DNA of 54,914 bases. Source: SIG653 sp045578045 (GTDB taxonomy: Bacteria > Bacillota > Clostridia > Oscillospirales > CAG-382). The stretch's first letter is position 1. The number at the start of each line of letters is the position of its first letter. Made by a program: the position numbers and the translations under genes. The stretch spans positions 1-54,914 of the forward strand of contig JAZNJM010000093.1 in assembly GCA_045578045.1 (NCBI GenBank). Direction: 5' to 3'. Positions 16,141-24,559 of this stretch are shown here, piece by piece. Below the pieces are notes generated by a model, which was not told where the DNA came from, made no database searches, and worked only from the letters and a program-made list of their open reading frames with translations.

Positions 16141-16170
16141 TGCTTGGGCGGCTTGATTTTCCGCAGAGCA
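16141..16170 (+). other. Hairpin in the rpsD-rpoA spacer
   Basis: TGCT/AGCA (16141-16144 with 16167-16170) outside and GCGG/CCGC (16148-16151 with 16161-16164) inside can form an interrupted stem directly after the rpsD stop. No T tract follows, so it is not a terminator. It could be an mRNA processing or stability element. Confidence 0.4.
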
Positions 16171-16209
16171 TAATTATATTGCGTGTGTCGCACATTTAGG
16201 AGGTAACAA

Positions 16210-17163
16210 ATGCTTGAGATCAAAAAACCTAATATCGTAGTTGAAGAAATGAGCGAAGACGGAAGAAAGGGAAAATTTGTTGTTGAACCCCTTGAGCGTG
16301 GATATGGTATAACTTTGGGAAACTCTCTCAGAAGAATCCTTCTCAGCTCTCTTCCCGGCGTTGCCGTTACAAGTATAAAAATTGACGGTGTTCTTCATGA
16401 AATCTCTACAGTAGAAGGCGTTAGAGAGGATGTTACTGAAATAGTTCTGAACGTTAAGGGAATCGTCGCTAAGCTCTATTCAAAAGAACCTAAAACTGTT
16501 CTTATTGATGTTATCGGTCCTAAGATCGTAACAGCAGGTGACATTATTTCCGATGCAGATTTGGAAGTATGTAACCCTGAACATTGCATCGCTACCGTTG
16601 AAGAGGGTGAACGCTTTGTTATGGAGCTTACCTTCGACCATGGCAGAGGCTACGTTCCTTCCTCTAAAAATAAGGAAAAAGCTCAGAAAGCTATCATCGG
16701 TACGATCTATACTGATTCCATATTCACTCCTGTATACAGTGCTTATTACACTGTTGAAAATACAAGAGTTGGTAATATCACGGATTACGACAAGCTCACA
16801 TTGACAGTTGAAACAAATGGAACTATAAATGCTAAAGAAGCTGTTTCTCTTGCCGCTAAAATTATGAATGACCTTCTTAACCTTTTCGTTGAATTATCTG
16901 ACGAGGCTAAGAATATGGACGTTCTTGTTGACGGTGAAGAAACTCAGAAAGAAAAAGATCTTATGCTTGCTATTGAAGATCTTGAGCTTTCAGTTCGTTC
17001 TTTCAACTGCTTGAAGAGAGCAAGCATAAATACTGTTCAAGACCTCATCAACTATACAGAAGAAGAAATGATGAGAGTCAGAAATATGGGTAAAAAGTCT
17101 TTGGAAGAAGTTATCAACAAGCTTGATTCTATGGGACTTTCACTCAGGAAGACTGAAGAATAA
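16210..17163 (+). CDS. rpoA: DNA-directed RNA polymerase alpha subunit
   Basis: 317 residues. The N-terminal dimerisation and beta/beta'-binding domain contains PLERGYGITLGNSLRRILLS. The C-terminal helix-hairpin-helix domain contains LSVRSFNCLKRASINTVQDL and RNMGKKSLEEV, which contact UP elements and activators. It is embedded in the alpha operon between rpsD and rplQ, with TTAGGAGG before the ATG. Confidence 0.99.
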   Translation: MLEIKKPNIVVEEMSEDGRKGKFVVEPLERGYGITLGNSLRRILLSSLPGVAVTSIKIDGVLHEISTVEGVREDVTEIVLNVKGIVAKLYSKEPKTVLIDVIGPKIVTAGDIISDADLEVCNPEHCIATVEEGERFVMELTFDHGRGYVPSSKNKEKAQKAIIGTIYTDSIFTPVYSAYYTVENTRVGNITDYDKLTLTVETNGTINAKEAVSLAAKIMNDLLNLFVELSDEAKNMDVLVDGEETQKEKDLMLAIEDLELSVRSFNCLKRASINTVQDLINYTEEEMMRVRNMGKKSLEEVINKLDSMGLSLRKTEE

Positions 17164-17181
17164 TAGAAGGAGGCAGCTCAA

Positions 17182-17604
17182 ATGCCGGGTACAAGAAAAT
17201 TAGGCAGAAAGACTGATCACAGATTGGCTATGCTCAAAGGCATGGTAACGTATCTTTTTGAAGTTGGTCAGATCGAAACAACATATACACGCGCTAAGGA
17301 AGTCAGCGCATTGGCTGAAAAAATGATTACCGTTGGTAAGGCAAATAACTTGGCAGCCAAAAGAAAGGCTTTCGCATTCCTTAAAAAAGAAGCTGTTGTT
17401 TATAAACTCTTCTCCGAAATTGCTCCTTTATATAAGGATGTAAACGGTGGTTACACAGCAGTTTATAAACTCGGTCCTCGCCGTGGAGACGGTGCTGAAA
17501 TGGCTATCATCAAGCTTTTGAATGCTGATTCTCTCTACAAAGTTGTTGTTGAAGACGAAAAAGCAGCAAAAAAAGCAAAAAAAGAAGACGATAAAGAAGA
17601 CTAA
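17182..17604 (+). CDS. rplQ: 50S ribosomal protein L17
   Basis: 140 residues. The core (TRKLGRKTDHRLAMLKGMVT at the start, TAVYKLGPRRGDGAEMAIIKL near the end) is complete. It is followed by a low-complexity, highly charged tail of about 18 residues (EDEKAAKKAKKEDDKED) that many L17 proteins lack. It is the last gene of the operon, followed by an intrinsic terminator. Confidence 0.98.
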   Translation: MPGTRKLGRKTDHRLAMLKGMVTYLFEVGQIETTYTRAKEVSALAEKMITVGKANNLAAKRKAFAFLKKEAVVYKLFSEIAPLYKDVNGGYTAVYKLGPRRGDGAEMAIIKLLNADSLYKVVVEDEKAAKKAKKEDDKED

Positions 17605-17627
17605 TTAACTTCTAAATATTTGATAAA

Positions 17628-17658
17628 TACCGTGCAGTTTTTCTGTGCGGTATTTTTT
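17628..17658 (+). terminator. Intrinsic terminator of the ribosomal operon
   Basis: TACCGTGCAG (17628-17637) pairs with CTGTGCGGTA (17643-17652) over ten positions, two of them wobbles, with a five-T loop and a run of six T. It lies 24 bases after the rplQ stop. Confidence 0.9.
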
Positions 17659-17712
17659 AAATGTAAATAACTAATTTTGACTGTAAAAAAATCATAATAA
17701 ATAATAATTTTT

Positions 17713-17745
17713 GTGTAAGATTTTGAAAAAAAGAACGCATATAAT
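17713..17745 (+). promoter_or_regulatory. Candidate promoter of ECF sigma gene 1
   Basis: GTGTAAGATTTT (17713-17724) recurs exactly upstream of the second ECF sigma gene (22436-22447). Sixteen bases later come TATAAT (17740-17745) and a G/C-flanked segment. The shared 12-mer would fit an ECF -35 region and autoregulation. A SigA promoter reading is weaker because no -35 box lies 17 bases before the TATAAT. Confidence 0.45.
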
Positions 17746-17816
17746 AGTGAATCAAGTAAAAAGTAAAAAAACGTTTAAACCTTAGTATTGAAAATCAGTT
17801 TAAGGGGGGGAGATAA

Positions 17817-18386
17817 ATGGACGATGCCAAAATGTTAGAGCTGTTACATAAAAACCCAAACAAAGGAATGAATGTGTTAATGAATAAGTATGTGGGATTG
17901 GTTTATGCTACTGTTAAACACGTTTTGGCTAATTCTGCTTGTAATTCATCAGACATCGAAGACTGCGTTGCGGATACTTTCAGCGAATTTTATATTGATT
18001 TTTCAAGCTTTGATCCGCTAAGGTCGAGTATTAAAAACTACCTTTGCCGTATTGCAAAAAATAATGCAATTGATTTGGCAAGAAAAATTCAAAACCAAGG
18101 CATAAAAGCGGATATGGACAATGAAGAATTTCCTATTCAGATTTCAGACGGAACAAATTTGGAGGAAAATATTCTTAAACAAGAGTTAATCAAAGAAGTA
18201 TTTAACGCTATAGAATCACTTGGAGAACCCGATTCAAGTATTATTTTCAGAAAATATTATTATGGCGAGTCTTCCAATACAATAGCTTCAAGGCTTAATA
18301 TGACTGAATCATCGGTAAACACACGAACACACCGTGCTTTAAAAAAATTAAGACAGATGTTAGGAGGTGCGAATAATGAAAAATAA
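17817..18386 (+). CDS. ECF-type RNA polymerase sigma factor, copy 1
   Basis: 189 residues, the size of an extracytoplasmic-function sigma factor with only regions 2 and 4. Region 2 spans about residues 20-85 (DIEDCVADTFSEFYIDFSSF, KNYLCRIAKNNAIDLARK). Region 4 spans about 130-180 with a helix-turn-helix (SNTIASRLNMTESSVNTRTH). A strong AAGGGGGGG precedes the ATG. The gene overlaps the following anti-sigma gene, so the two products are made together. A diverged paralogue lies 4.7 kb downstream. Targets are unknown; the shared 12-mer upstream of both sigma genes suggests autoregulation. Confidence 0.9.
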   Translation: MDDAKMLELLHKNPNKGMNVLMNKYVGLVYATVKHVLANSACNSSDIEDCVADTFSEFYIDFSSFDPLRSSIKNYLCRIAKNNAIDLARKIQNQGIKADMDNEEFPIQISDGTNLEENILKQELIKEVFNAIESLGEPDSSIIFRKYYYGESSNTIASRLNMTESSVNTRTHRALKKLRQMLGGANNEK

Positions 18387-19569
18387 TGATTTTAAGAGAA
18401 AAGCTGGTTTGAAAGAGGTGCTGGACGAAGCCTCTCCCGACCAGATAGAAATCTTTATAGAGAAAAATAAAAATTCAGGTGTTTCAGATGAAACGCTTGA
18501 AAATATAAAAACAAAGGTTTTTCAAAAAACGGGATTAGAAAACATTGATACAAAAGAAGAGGTATTAAAAAGTATTGTTGAAAAGAATAAAAAAACGTAT
18601 ATCAGACGTTGGATTTATGCGGCGGCAGTAAGTCTGTTGGCTGTTATAGTTGCAGTAGGCGGGAAATATATACATCTTGGTGATACCCCACCTATTGTAA
18701 GCGGAGATATTTCTGAAGATAAATCAACGGAAATTGAAAACAGTGTTGAAAGTGAAAACAGCGAAGATGGTGAAAATAGCGTGGATAACGTAAACAGTTC
18801 CCATGTATCAACAGAAGAATACAAAGATATGTTTCAAGATGGCGACTTTGAAATAAAAGGAATAAATTGGAGATGTATAGAAAGCAACGGAAATTATTAT
18901 GACGGAGTTAAGAATATCTTGGATAATTTAACTAATTCTGATAAAGCATGGGCTTTGGTAACCTTGAAAAGCATAACGCCTATTGGCTCTTTCGAAAGAG
19001 AACTGTATTATGACGGCACTTGCTATAAATTTCCTGATATTAAATTAAGCGTTGCTGAGATTACAATAAACAAAATTTATCACATTGGAGACGTAGAAGA
19101 AAATTTAAGGGAAGGTGATAAAATAAAAATACTTGTAACGTGGCTCGTGGAAGATGATAAGATTTATATGACACATGGAACATTTGAGGAGGAGAAAGAA
19201 AAGTATATATTAAATTTTCCAATGACGGAGGTGGAAAAACCTTACATTATTAGCTTAAACAAAATAAAAAACGAAGTTACCGAAAAGATAATTGAGGAAA
19301 ATGCGATAGAATATAAAGATTTGTTGGCATCAAATTTTGCATATCCTATATTTGCAGATGACTTTACTAAAATTAAAAATATGAGCGAATATAAATATGC
19401 ACCTGCATGTGTGCAAATATACGTTGCTGCTTATGATAGGTATATAAAGGAGAATGTATCAGAAAATTCATTAGAAACAAAGTTTTATAACTGTTTCAAG
19501 GAAGCAGTATACAATATTTTCGGTCCTACACCTGAAAATCCGAGGGCGAAATCTGTTAAGGAGAAATAA
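18376..19569 (+). CDS. Membrane anti-sigma-like sensor protein, copy 1
   Basis: 397 residues from the ATG eight bases after AGGAGG. A cytoplasmic N-terminal region of about 78 residues is followed by one membrane helix (WIYAAAVSLLAVIVAVGG, about 79-98), a Ser/Glu/Asn-rich linker with near-repeats (ENSVESENSEDGENSVDNVN) and an extracellular domain of about 240 residues that I do not recognise. Location, overlap with the sigma gene and topology indicate an anti-sigma factor, but no zinc-binding HxxxCxxC motif is present. The C-terminal 33 residues closely match copy 2. Signal and mechanism of release are unknown. Confidence 0.75.
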   Translation: MKNNDFKRKAGLKEVLDEASPDQIEIFIEKNKNSGVSDETLENIKTKVFQKTGLENIDTKEEVLKSIVEKNKKTYIRRWIYAAAVSLLAVIVAVGGKYIHLGDTPPIVSGDISEDKSTEIENSVESENSEDGENSVDNVNSSHVSTEEYKDMFQDGDFEIKGINWRCIESNGNYYDGVKNILDNLTNSDKAWALVTLKSITPIGSFERELYYDGTCYKFPDIKLSVAEITINKIYHIGDVEENLREGDKIKILVTWLVEDDKIYMTHGTFEEEKEKYILNFPMTEVEKPYIISLNKIKNEVTEKIIEENAIEYKDLLASNFAYPIFADDFTKIKNMSEYKYAPACVQIYVAAYDRYIKENVSENSLETKFYNCFKEAVYNIFGPTPENPRAKSVKEK

Positions 19570-19639
19570 TTCATAAAATGAAGAAAGAGGTGAGTCCTAT
19601 GTTCAAATAAGGGGTGCTACGTGCATCGGCGGTAAATTA

Positions 19640-19684
19640 GATTTGGCATCCGAGCGGCAAATCGGCTTGGCTTTTCGACTTTTT
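19640..19684 (+). promoter_or_regulatory. Possible pseudoknot or attenuator in a 5' leader
   Basis: GATTTG (19640-19645) can pair with CAAATC (19658-19663), and CCGAGC (19650-19655) with GCTTGG (19665-19670). The two stems interleave, so they form an H-type pseudoknot or exclude each other. CTTTTCGACTTTTT follows the second stem, as in a weak terminator. The ribosome binding site of the next gene (CGGAGG) is ten bases further. It matches no riboswitch class that I can recall. Confidence 0.35.
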
Positions 19685-19707
19685 AAAAATACTCGGAGGT
19701 TTAGAAG

Positions 19708-22344
19708 ATGAATATGAAAAAGAAAAATTTATTATCATTTTTATGCTTACTTTTAGTTTTAGCATTAAATCTATCTTTTACTGCTTATATAACAGCAATA
19801 GAAATATTTTCTTATGAAGAAAATATTACCTCTGAAGAAGTAAACAGCGTTTTAAAAGGCGTACCTGAGATTTTAGATGACGGCTTTATTAAAGAATACA
19901 GCTTAATCGATAGAAACCAAGGGGAAGAAATGGACTTGAATACTGTTGTTTTCAAAAATACAGCAGGTAATAACGTTATGTTTACTTATGCCTTCCCTGT
20001 AAAATATGTTGGGGACGATGGAAAGATATACGATAAAACAAATAAAATAACACTTTTGGAAAATAACGAAAAGTATCAATACACAAACAAGAACAATGAT
20101 ATAAAGACGTTGTTTTCTAAAAGAATTGGTGATGGTATTACGTTGACAGACGGTAAATATTCAATAACGACTGTTCCCTGTGAAGCTAAAAAAAACAATT
20201 CAGCTCCAAACAAGACTACGTACTATGAACAAGACGCAATTGTTTATGAAGATGTTTTTGGCGATAAATCTCAACTTGTTTATATTCTCACGTACAATGG
20301 ATACAAAGAAGAAATTGTTTTATCTGAGTATTATGGAGTAAACAGCTTTTCTTTTATGGTTTATACAAATGGGCTTGATATAAAAGAAATCTGGACGGGA
20401 GAGCTTTATTTGGTGGATAAAGATGAAAGCTTTGTTGCGAATATTGGAGGGCAATATGTAATAACCGCCGATGAAGCTAATAATACTTTCGCCGATTTAT
20501 CAGTAGAGGTTATTGACAAATATGAAAAATATATTGTAACCCTTGAGCTTTCGGAGGAATATTTAACAAGTGATAAAACAAAATATCCTATAAGGATTGA
20601 TCCCTCTGTGAGCTTTAGTGGCTCAAACGCTGTTGAGGATGTTACAATATGCAGTAGCTCAGCCTCTGTTCCAAACAGTAATTCTTTATATGTGGGAAAA
20701 GGTTCAACGAGCGGAACAATGAGAACTTTAATGAAGTTTCCCACATTTAGCAGTCTTAATATAAACCCTGTACAAATTATAAGTGCTGAAGTTTCCATAA
20801 GGGATCTTATGTGCGAATCCTATTCTATGGATGTGTTCTGCCATGATTTTAATTCCGAATGGAATGTCAGCACTGTTCAATGGAGCGATTGTGCAACGTT
20901 TAATTATGAAAATGCAAGAATGAGTAAAAAAAGAACAGTAAGTTATTCTAAAGGTCAAGGTTTGTCTACAGCTCATAGATATACATATGATATAACAGCT
21001 TTAGCAAAAGAATGGCTTAATGAATCTTCTTCTTTGAACAAAGGAATTATATTTAAAGCGAGCGAAGATTTTGAGGAAAACGGGCAAGCGGGAAAATATA
21101 GAACGTTTTGTTCTTCCAATAGAGCTAACTATTCAAACTATTATCCAAGATTGATAGTTGAATACACGGATGAATTGCCAGAAGGAATATATACTATTAT
21201 GGATTCATCGTCAGGAAAAATGTTGATAACCGAAAGAAATGAAAACGAAGAAAGCATATTAACATCTACGAGTTTTCAAAACGAAGATGCAAAAAACGGT
21301 GATCACTTGTGGCATATTGGAAAAAATTATGATGGCTCGTATACACTTACCTCAGTTGGTCAAAAACCCTTAAATTATGACGGACTAAAAGAATACGTTC
21401 TTTACAATTCCGAAAGCACAGCATCTCTTTCTGTGGCAGATACAACAGCTTCAAAATGGAGTGCGGAGATTGTTGATTCAACAATTTCGGGTAAATTAAC
21501 TGTTCGATTTACAAATTGTAGCACTGGAAAAAAATTGTATATGAACCCAGTTGGAACTATATCTTGTGGGACTTCTGCTACAGGATTTACGCTTAAATAT
21601 ATAGAACCATACACATTCAGTGACTTTTGGGATGGTACATATAATATAGGTATATATGATGGAGTTGCTCACATAAAATATGTTATTGACGAAAGCATTT
21701 ACACGAGCAACTTTTTTAGAGACAGTTCAATTTGCGATTTTTCCGTAGTTAAAGATGCATGGAATGGAATCACAGAGAAAATTGTTATCTACTGTCCCGA
21801 TGATAGTGTACCTACTGGTATAACTCCATTTATTGTTACTTTTAAGGCTGAAGAAATGGATGGAGGATTACTAAATAAATATCAATACACTTTTGCACTT
21901 ACAAATCCAAACGGAAGTAATTATAATGAAGTGTTGAAAGAAAATTGGAATAATGTAGTAATAATATTAAATGATACTTCAAATTCAATCAGAGCTTTTG
22001 AAGATCCGACCGTGCCTACACAAATCCAATATAGGAGTCCATTTGGTAAATATATAGGTGAGACATTTTAAGTGGAATTTAATGCAACAATAATACATGA
22101 GTTTGGGCATGCATTAAAATTATCGCATCCTTGGATATATGACGACCATCAAAAATACAATCATATTTTTCATGGAGCACGCGGAGGAGTTGAAGAAGAT
22201 ACTTATTACTCTGTCATGGGAGAATGTAGTTTTATACCATTTAATGAATATTATATTCCGACAAACTATGGATCTCAAATTCCAACTAAATTTGATAAAA
22301 TAAACCTTATCAGCAAATGGGAATATCATTCCCAATGCTCATAA
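19708..22344 (+). pseudogene. Secreted DNRLRE/lectin-like metallopeptidase, interrupted by TAA
   Basis: The first 787 codons encode a signal peptide (KKKNLLSFLCLLLVLALNLS, about residues 1-32), a region ending YPIRIDP (about 295-300), a DNRLRE-type domain (about 301-485), a ricin-like carbohydrate-binding region (about 489-630) and the start of a peptidase domain. An in-frame TAA at 22069-22071 then stops it. The same frame continues from GTG at 22072 for 90 codons with ATIIHEFGHALKLSH (zinc-binding HExxHxxxxxH) and YSVMG (Met-turn). So the active site lies behind the stop. It may be a recent nonsense mutation, a sequencing error or read-through. A separate start at the GTG is unlikely because no ribosome binding site precedes it. 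It lies between the two sigma/anti-sigma pairs. Confidence 0.8.
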
Positions 22345-22363
22345 CATAAATAATATTTTTATA

Positions 22364-22404
22364 TGCACTCTGAAGTTTAACTGCTTCAGGGTGTATTTTA
22401 TCTT
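22364..22404 (+). terminator. Intrinsic terminator after the metallopeptidase gene
   Basis: TGCACTCTGAAG (22364-22375) pairs with CTTCAGGGTGTA (22384-22395) over twelve positions with two wobbles, around an eight-base loop. TTTTATCTT follows. Confidence 0.8.
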
Positions 22405-22430
22405 GACAAGAAAAAATAATAATATACAAT
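22403..22430 (+). promoter_or_regulatory. Candidate SigA promoter of ECF sigma gene 2
   Basis: TTGACA (22403-22408), a 16-base spacer and TACAAT (22425-22430) lie just behind the terminator. The 12-mer GTGTAAGATTTT shared with sigma gene 1 begins six bases later, so the gene may have both a housekeeping promoter and an autoregulated one. Confidence 0.5.
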
Positions 22431-22435
22431 AAAAA

Positions 22436-22447
22436 GTGTAAGATTTT
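22436..22447 (+). promoter_or_regulatory. 12-mer shared with the ECF sigma gene 1 promoter
   Basis: GTGTAAGATTTT is identical to 17713-17724 and stands at a similar distance from the sigma gene start. Beyond it the two upstream regions differ, which points to conservation of a site rather than simple duplication. GAATTAAAT follows at the place of the TATAAT in copy 1. Confidence 0.45.
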
Positions 22448-22496
22448 TCATTTTAAAATGAATTAAATAACGAAGTGATTGAAAGGAGGGGCAGAA

Positions 22497-23057
22497 GTGG
22501 AAGATGCTAAATTGCTAAAGCTTATAGAAACAAACGCCAACGAAGGAATGAAACAGCTAATAAATCAATATTCGGGCATAATATATATCGTTGTAAAAAA
22601 CAAAATTGAAAGAGTTTGCAGTTCTTCTGAAATAGAAGATTTAACAGCAGACGTATTTAGCGAATTTTACATAAGCCTTAAAAACTATAATTGTAAAAAA
22701 TCAAGCATAAAATCATATTTGTGCGCCATAGCAAACCACAGGGCAACTGATTTATACAACAGATATATGAGTAATCGGGGAGACGTTTCTCTTGACGATG
22801 AAAACGTTTGGATTCAGCTAAAAGATGAAAAAAACATTGAAAAGGACATTATGGCAAAGGAACAACGAAAAGAAATCTTGGAAGAGATAAAAGCTCTTGG
22901 AGAGCCTGATTCAACAATTATTTTTTTGAAGTTTTATTTAGGTTTATCGTCAAAAGAAATAGCAAAGCATCTTGAAATTACGGTGTCTAACGTTGATACG
23001 AGAACTCACAGAGCTTTAAAGCGGTTAAAAAGTAAGCTTGGAGGTGGGAATTTATGA
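22497..23057 (+). CDS. ECF-type RNA polymerase sigma factor, copy 2
   Basis: 186 residues from GTG, seven bases after AAAGGAGGGG. A TTG 18 bases upstream lies before the ribosome binding site and is not used. The start gives VEDAKLLKLIETNANEGMKQ, which aligns with MDDAKMLELLHKNPNKGMNV of copy 1. Region 2 (EIEDLTADVFSEFYISLKNY) and region 4 (LGEPDSTIIFLKFYLGLSSK, SNVDTRTHRALKRLKSKLGG) are complete. It is clearly paralogous to copy 1 but well diverged. It overlaps the next gene by ATGA. Confidence 0.9.
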   Translation: MEDAKLLKLIETNANEGMKQLINQYSGIIYIVVKNKIERVCSSSEIEDLTADVFSEFYISLKNYNCKKSSIKSYLCAIANHRATDLYNRYMSNRGDVSLDDENVWIQLKDEKNIEKDIMAKEQRKEILEEIKALGEPDSTIIFLKFYLGLSSKEIAKHLEITVSNVDTRTHRALKRLKSKLGGGNL

Positions 23058-24223
23058 AAATGAATATAACAGATGTGTTTTTTTATTCAACAGCACAAGA
23101 GCTTGAATATTTTTTGAAAAATATAGAAGAATGTGAAATAGAGGAAAGAATAAAAGTTAAAATAACTGATAGTGTATTTAAAAAAACAGGAATAGAAAAC
23201 GTTGATACAAAAGATGAGAGATTGAAAAGTATTGCTGAAAAGAATAAAAAAACGTATATCAGACGTTGGATTTATGCTGCGGCAGTAAGTCTGTTGGCTG
23301 TTATAGTTGTAGTAGGTGGGAAATATATACATCTTGGTGATACCCCACCTATTGTAAGCGGAGATACTTCTGAAGATAAATCAACGGAAATTGAAAACAG
23401 TGTTGAAAGTGAAAACAGCGAAGATGGTGAAAATAGCGTGGATAACGTAAACAGTTCCTATGTATCAACAGATGAATCCAAAGATGTGTTTCAAGATGGA
23501 GACTTTGAAATAAAAGGAATAAATTTAGGTATATACAAAGGCGAGAATGGAAGGTATACTTATTATAATGCTGTAAGAAACATTTTAGATAACGATAATA
23601 CAGCCAATTCAGAGCCAGCGTGGGCGACAGTAGTTCTTGAAAATTTAACGACACTTGGAATGAATAAAAGAGAAGGATCTCCCGATTTATATTTGAGCAT
23701 TGCGGAAATAAGAATATTAGACTTTCACTATTACGGAAAAGATTTGACAGACGTTGCGAAGGAAAATGAAACAATAAAAATCTTTGTTCCCTATATTATT
23801 GAAAACGATAAAATAATGATGTCATATGGAAACTATGAAGATTGTGAAAATAAAGCCACATATATTTTTCCTATGACTGAAATAGGTGGAAAATACGTAG
23901 TTTCGTTTTATGAATTGGGACACGAAAAAACTCTCAAGATTATAGAAGAAAATTATCTTGAATATTCAGAGTTGAAATTGCATATGCTTTCTTCATATCC
24001 ATTGTTTAATCTTGATGCTTCTGAAATTAAAAATTTGAGAGATTTTAATTTCAAGCCTGCATGGGCTCAAATGTATGTTGCTACTTACGACAGATATATT
24101 AAAGGAAAGATATCAAAAAATTCATTAGAAACAAAGTTTTATAACTGTTTCAAGGAAACGGTATACAATATTTTCGGTTATACACCCGAAAAACCGAGGG
24201 TGAAATCTGTTAATGGCGAATAG
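23054..24223 (+). CDS. Membrane anti-sigma-like sensor protein, copy 2
   Basis: 389 residues, with the same layout as copy 1: cytoplasmic part of about 70 residues, one membrane helix (WIYAAAVSLLAVIVVVGG, about 71-90), Ser/Glu/Asn-rich linker and an extracellular domain of about 230 residues. The helix-linker region is almost identical to copy 1, also at silent sites. The outer N-terminal 40 residues and most of the extracellular domain have diverged, which suggests different sigma partners and different signals. The C-terminus (SLETKFYNCFKETVYNIFGY) is again conserved. It ends the sigma/anti-sigma operon and is followed by a terminator. Confidence 0.75.
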   Translation: MKMNITDVFFYSTAQELEYFLKNIEECEIEERIKVKITDSVFKKTGIENVDTKDERLKSIAEKNKKTYIRRWIYAAAVSLLAVIVVVGGKYIHLGDTPPIVSGDTSEDKSTEIENSVESENSEDGENSVDNVNSSYVSTDESKDVFQDGDFEIKGINLGIYKGENGRYTYYNAVRNILDNDNTANSEPAWATVVLENLTTLGMNKREGSPDLYLSIAEIRILDFHYYGKDLTDVAKENETIKIFVPYIIENDKIMMSYGNYEDCENKATYIFPMTEIGGKYVVSFYELGHEKTLKIIEENYLEYSELKLHMLSSYPLFNLDASEIKNLRDFNFKPAWAQMYVATYDRYIKGKISKNSLETKFYNCFKETVYNIFGYTPEKPRVKSVNGE

Positions 24224-24280
24224 TTTAAAGTATGATTAATTAGGGATTAATAATCTTTATTAAGATTTATTGATAATATA

Positions 24281-24317
24281 CGAGGACTGGGAAAAGTTTT
24301 TTCAGCCCTCGTTTTTT
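24281..24317 (+). terminator. Intrinsic terminator of the second sigma operon
   Basis: CGAGGACTGGGAAAA (24281-24295) pairs with TTTTTTCAGCCCTCG ending at 24311, with one mismatch and two wobbles. Six T follow. Confidence 0.75.
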
Positions 24318-24375
24318 AAAATGAAGAATTAATTTTAAAAATGTATCGGTTATTTGTTTGAGTTTCCTTAACGTA

Positions 24376-24404
24376 TTGACAAAAACGAAGTAAAGGAGTA
24401 TAAT
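24376..24404 (+). promoter_or_regulatory. Consensus SigA promoter upstream of the SGNH hydrolase gene
   Basis: TTGACA (24376-24381), 17 bases, TATAAT (24399-24404): a perfect housekeeping consensus. Transcription would start near 24411, about 150 bases before the start codon, and run first into the hairpin at 24484. Confidence 0.8.
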
Positions 24405-24483
24405 TAAGAAAACATTTGGATATTTAGATATATTGATACAATTTATTTATGGATAATGAATACAACAGTGATGATTTTCAAAG

Positions 24484-24515
24484 CCGACGTTGAAAAATAT
24501 AGAACGTCGGTTTTT
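24484..24515 (+). terminator. Intrinsic terminator inside the SGNH hydrolase leader
   Basis: CCGACGTT (24484-24491) and AACGTCGG (24503-24510) form a perfect eight-pair stem followed by five T. It stands between a consensus promoter and the gene, so it may be an attenuator, or it ends a separate RNA of about 105 nt. A 14-codon frame (24449-24493) ends inside the stem but has no ribosome binding site. Confidence 0.7.
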
Positions 24516-24559
24516 ATGTAAAGATATATTAGGCAAAAAGGGAAAGGAGTATAGTTTCT

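Noticed and set aside
19570..19707. Cyclic-di-GMP riboswitch before the secreted metallopeptidase
   Set aside because: Such riboswitches precede similar genes in Clostridioides, but the conserved core sequences I remember for classes I and II are not here.
24449..24493. A 14-codon leader peptide MDNEYNSDDFQSRR
   Set aside because: It ends suggestively in the terminator stem, but there is no Shine-Dalgarno sequence and no run of regulatory codons.
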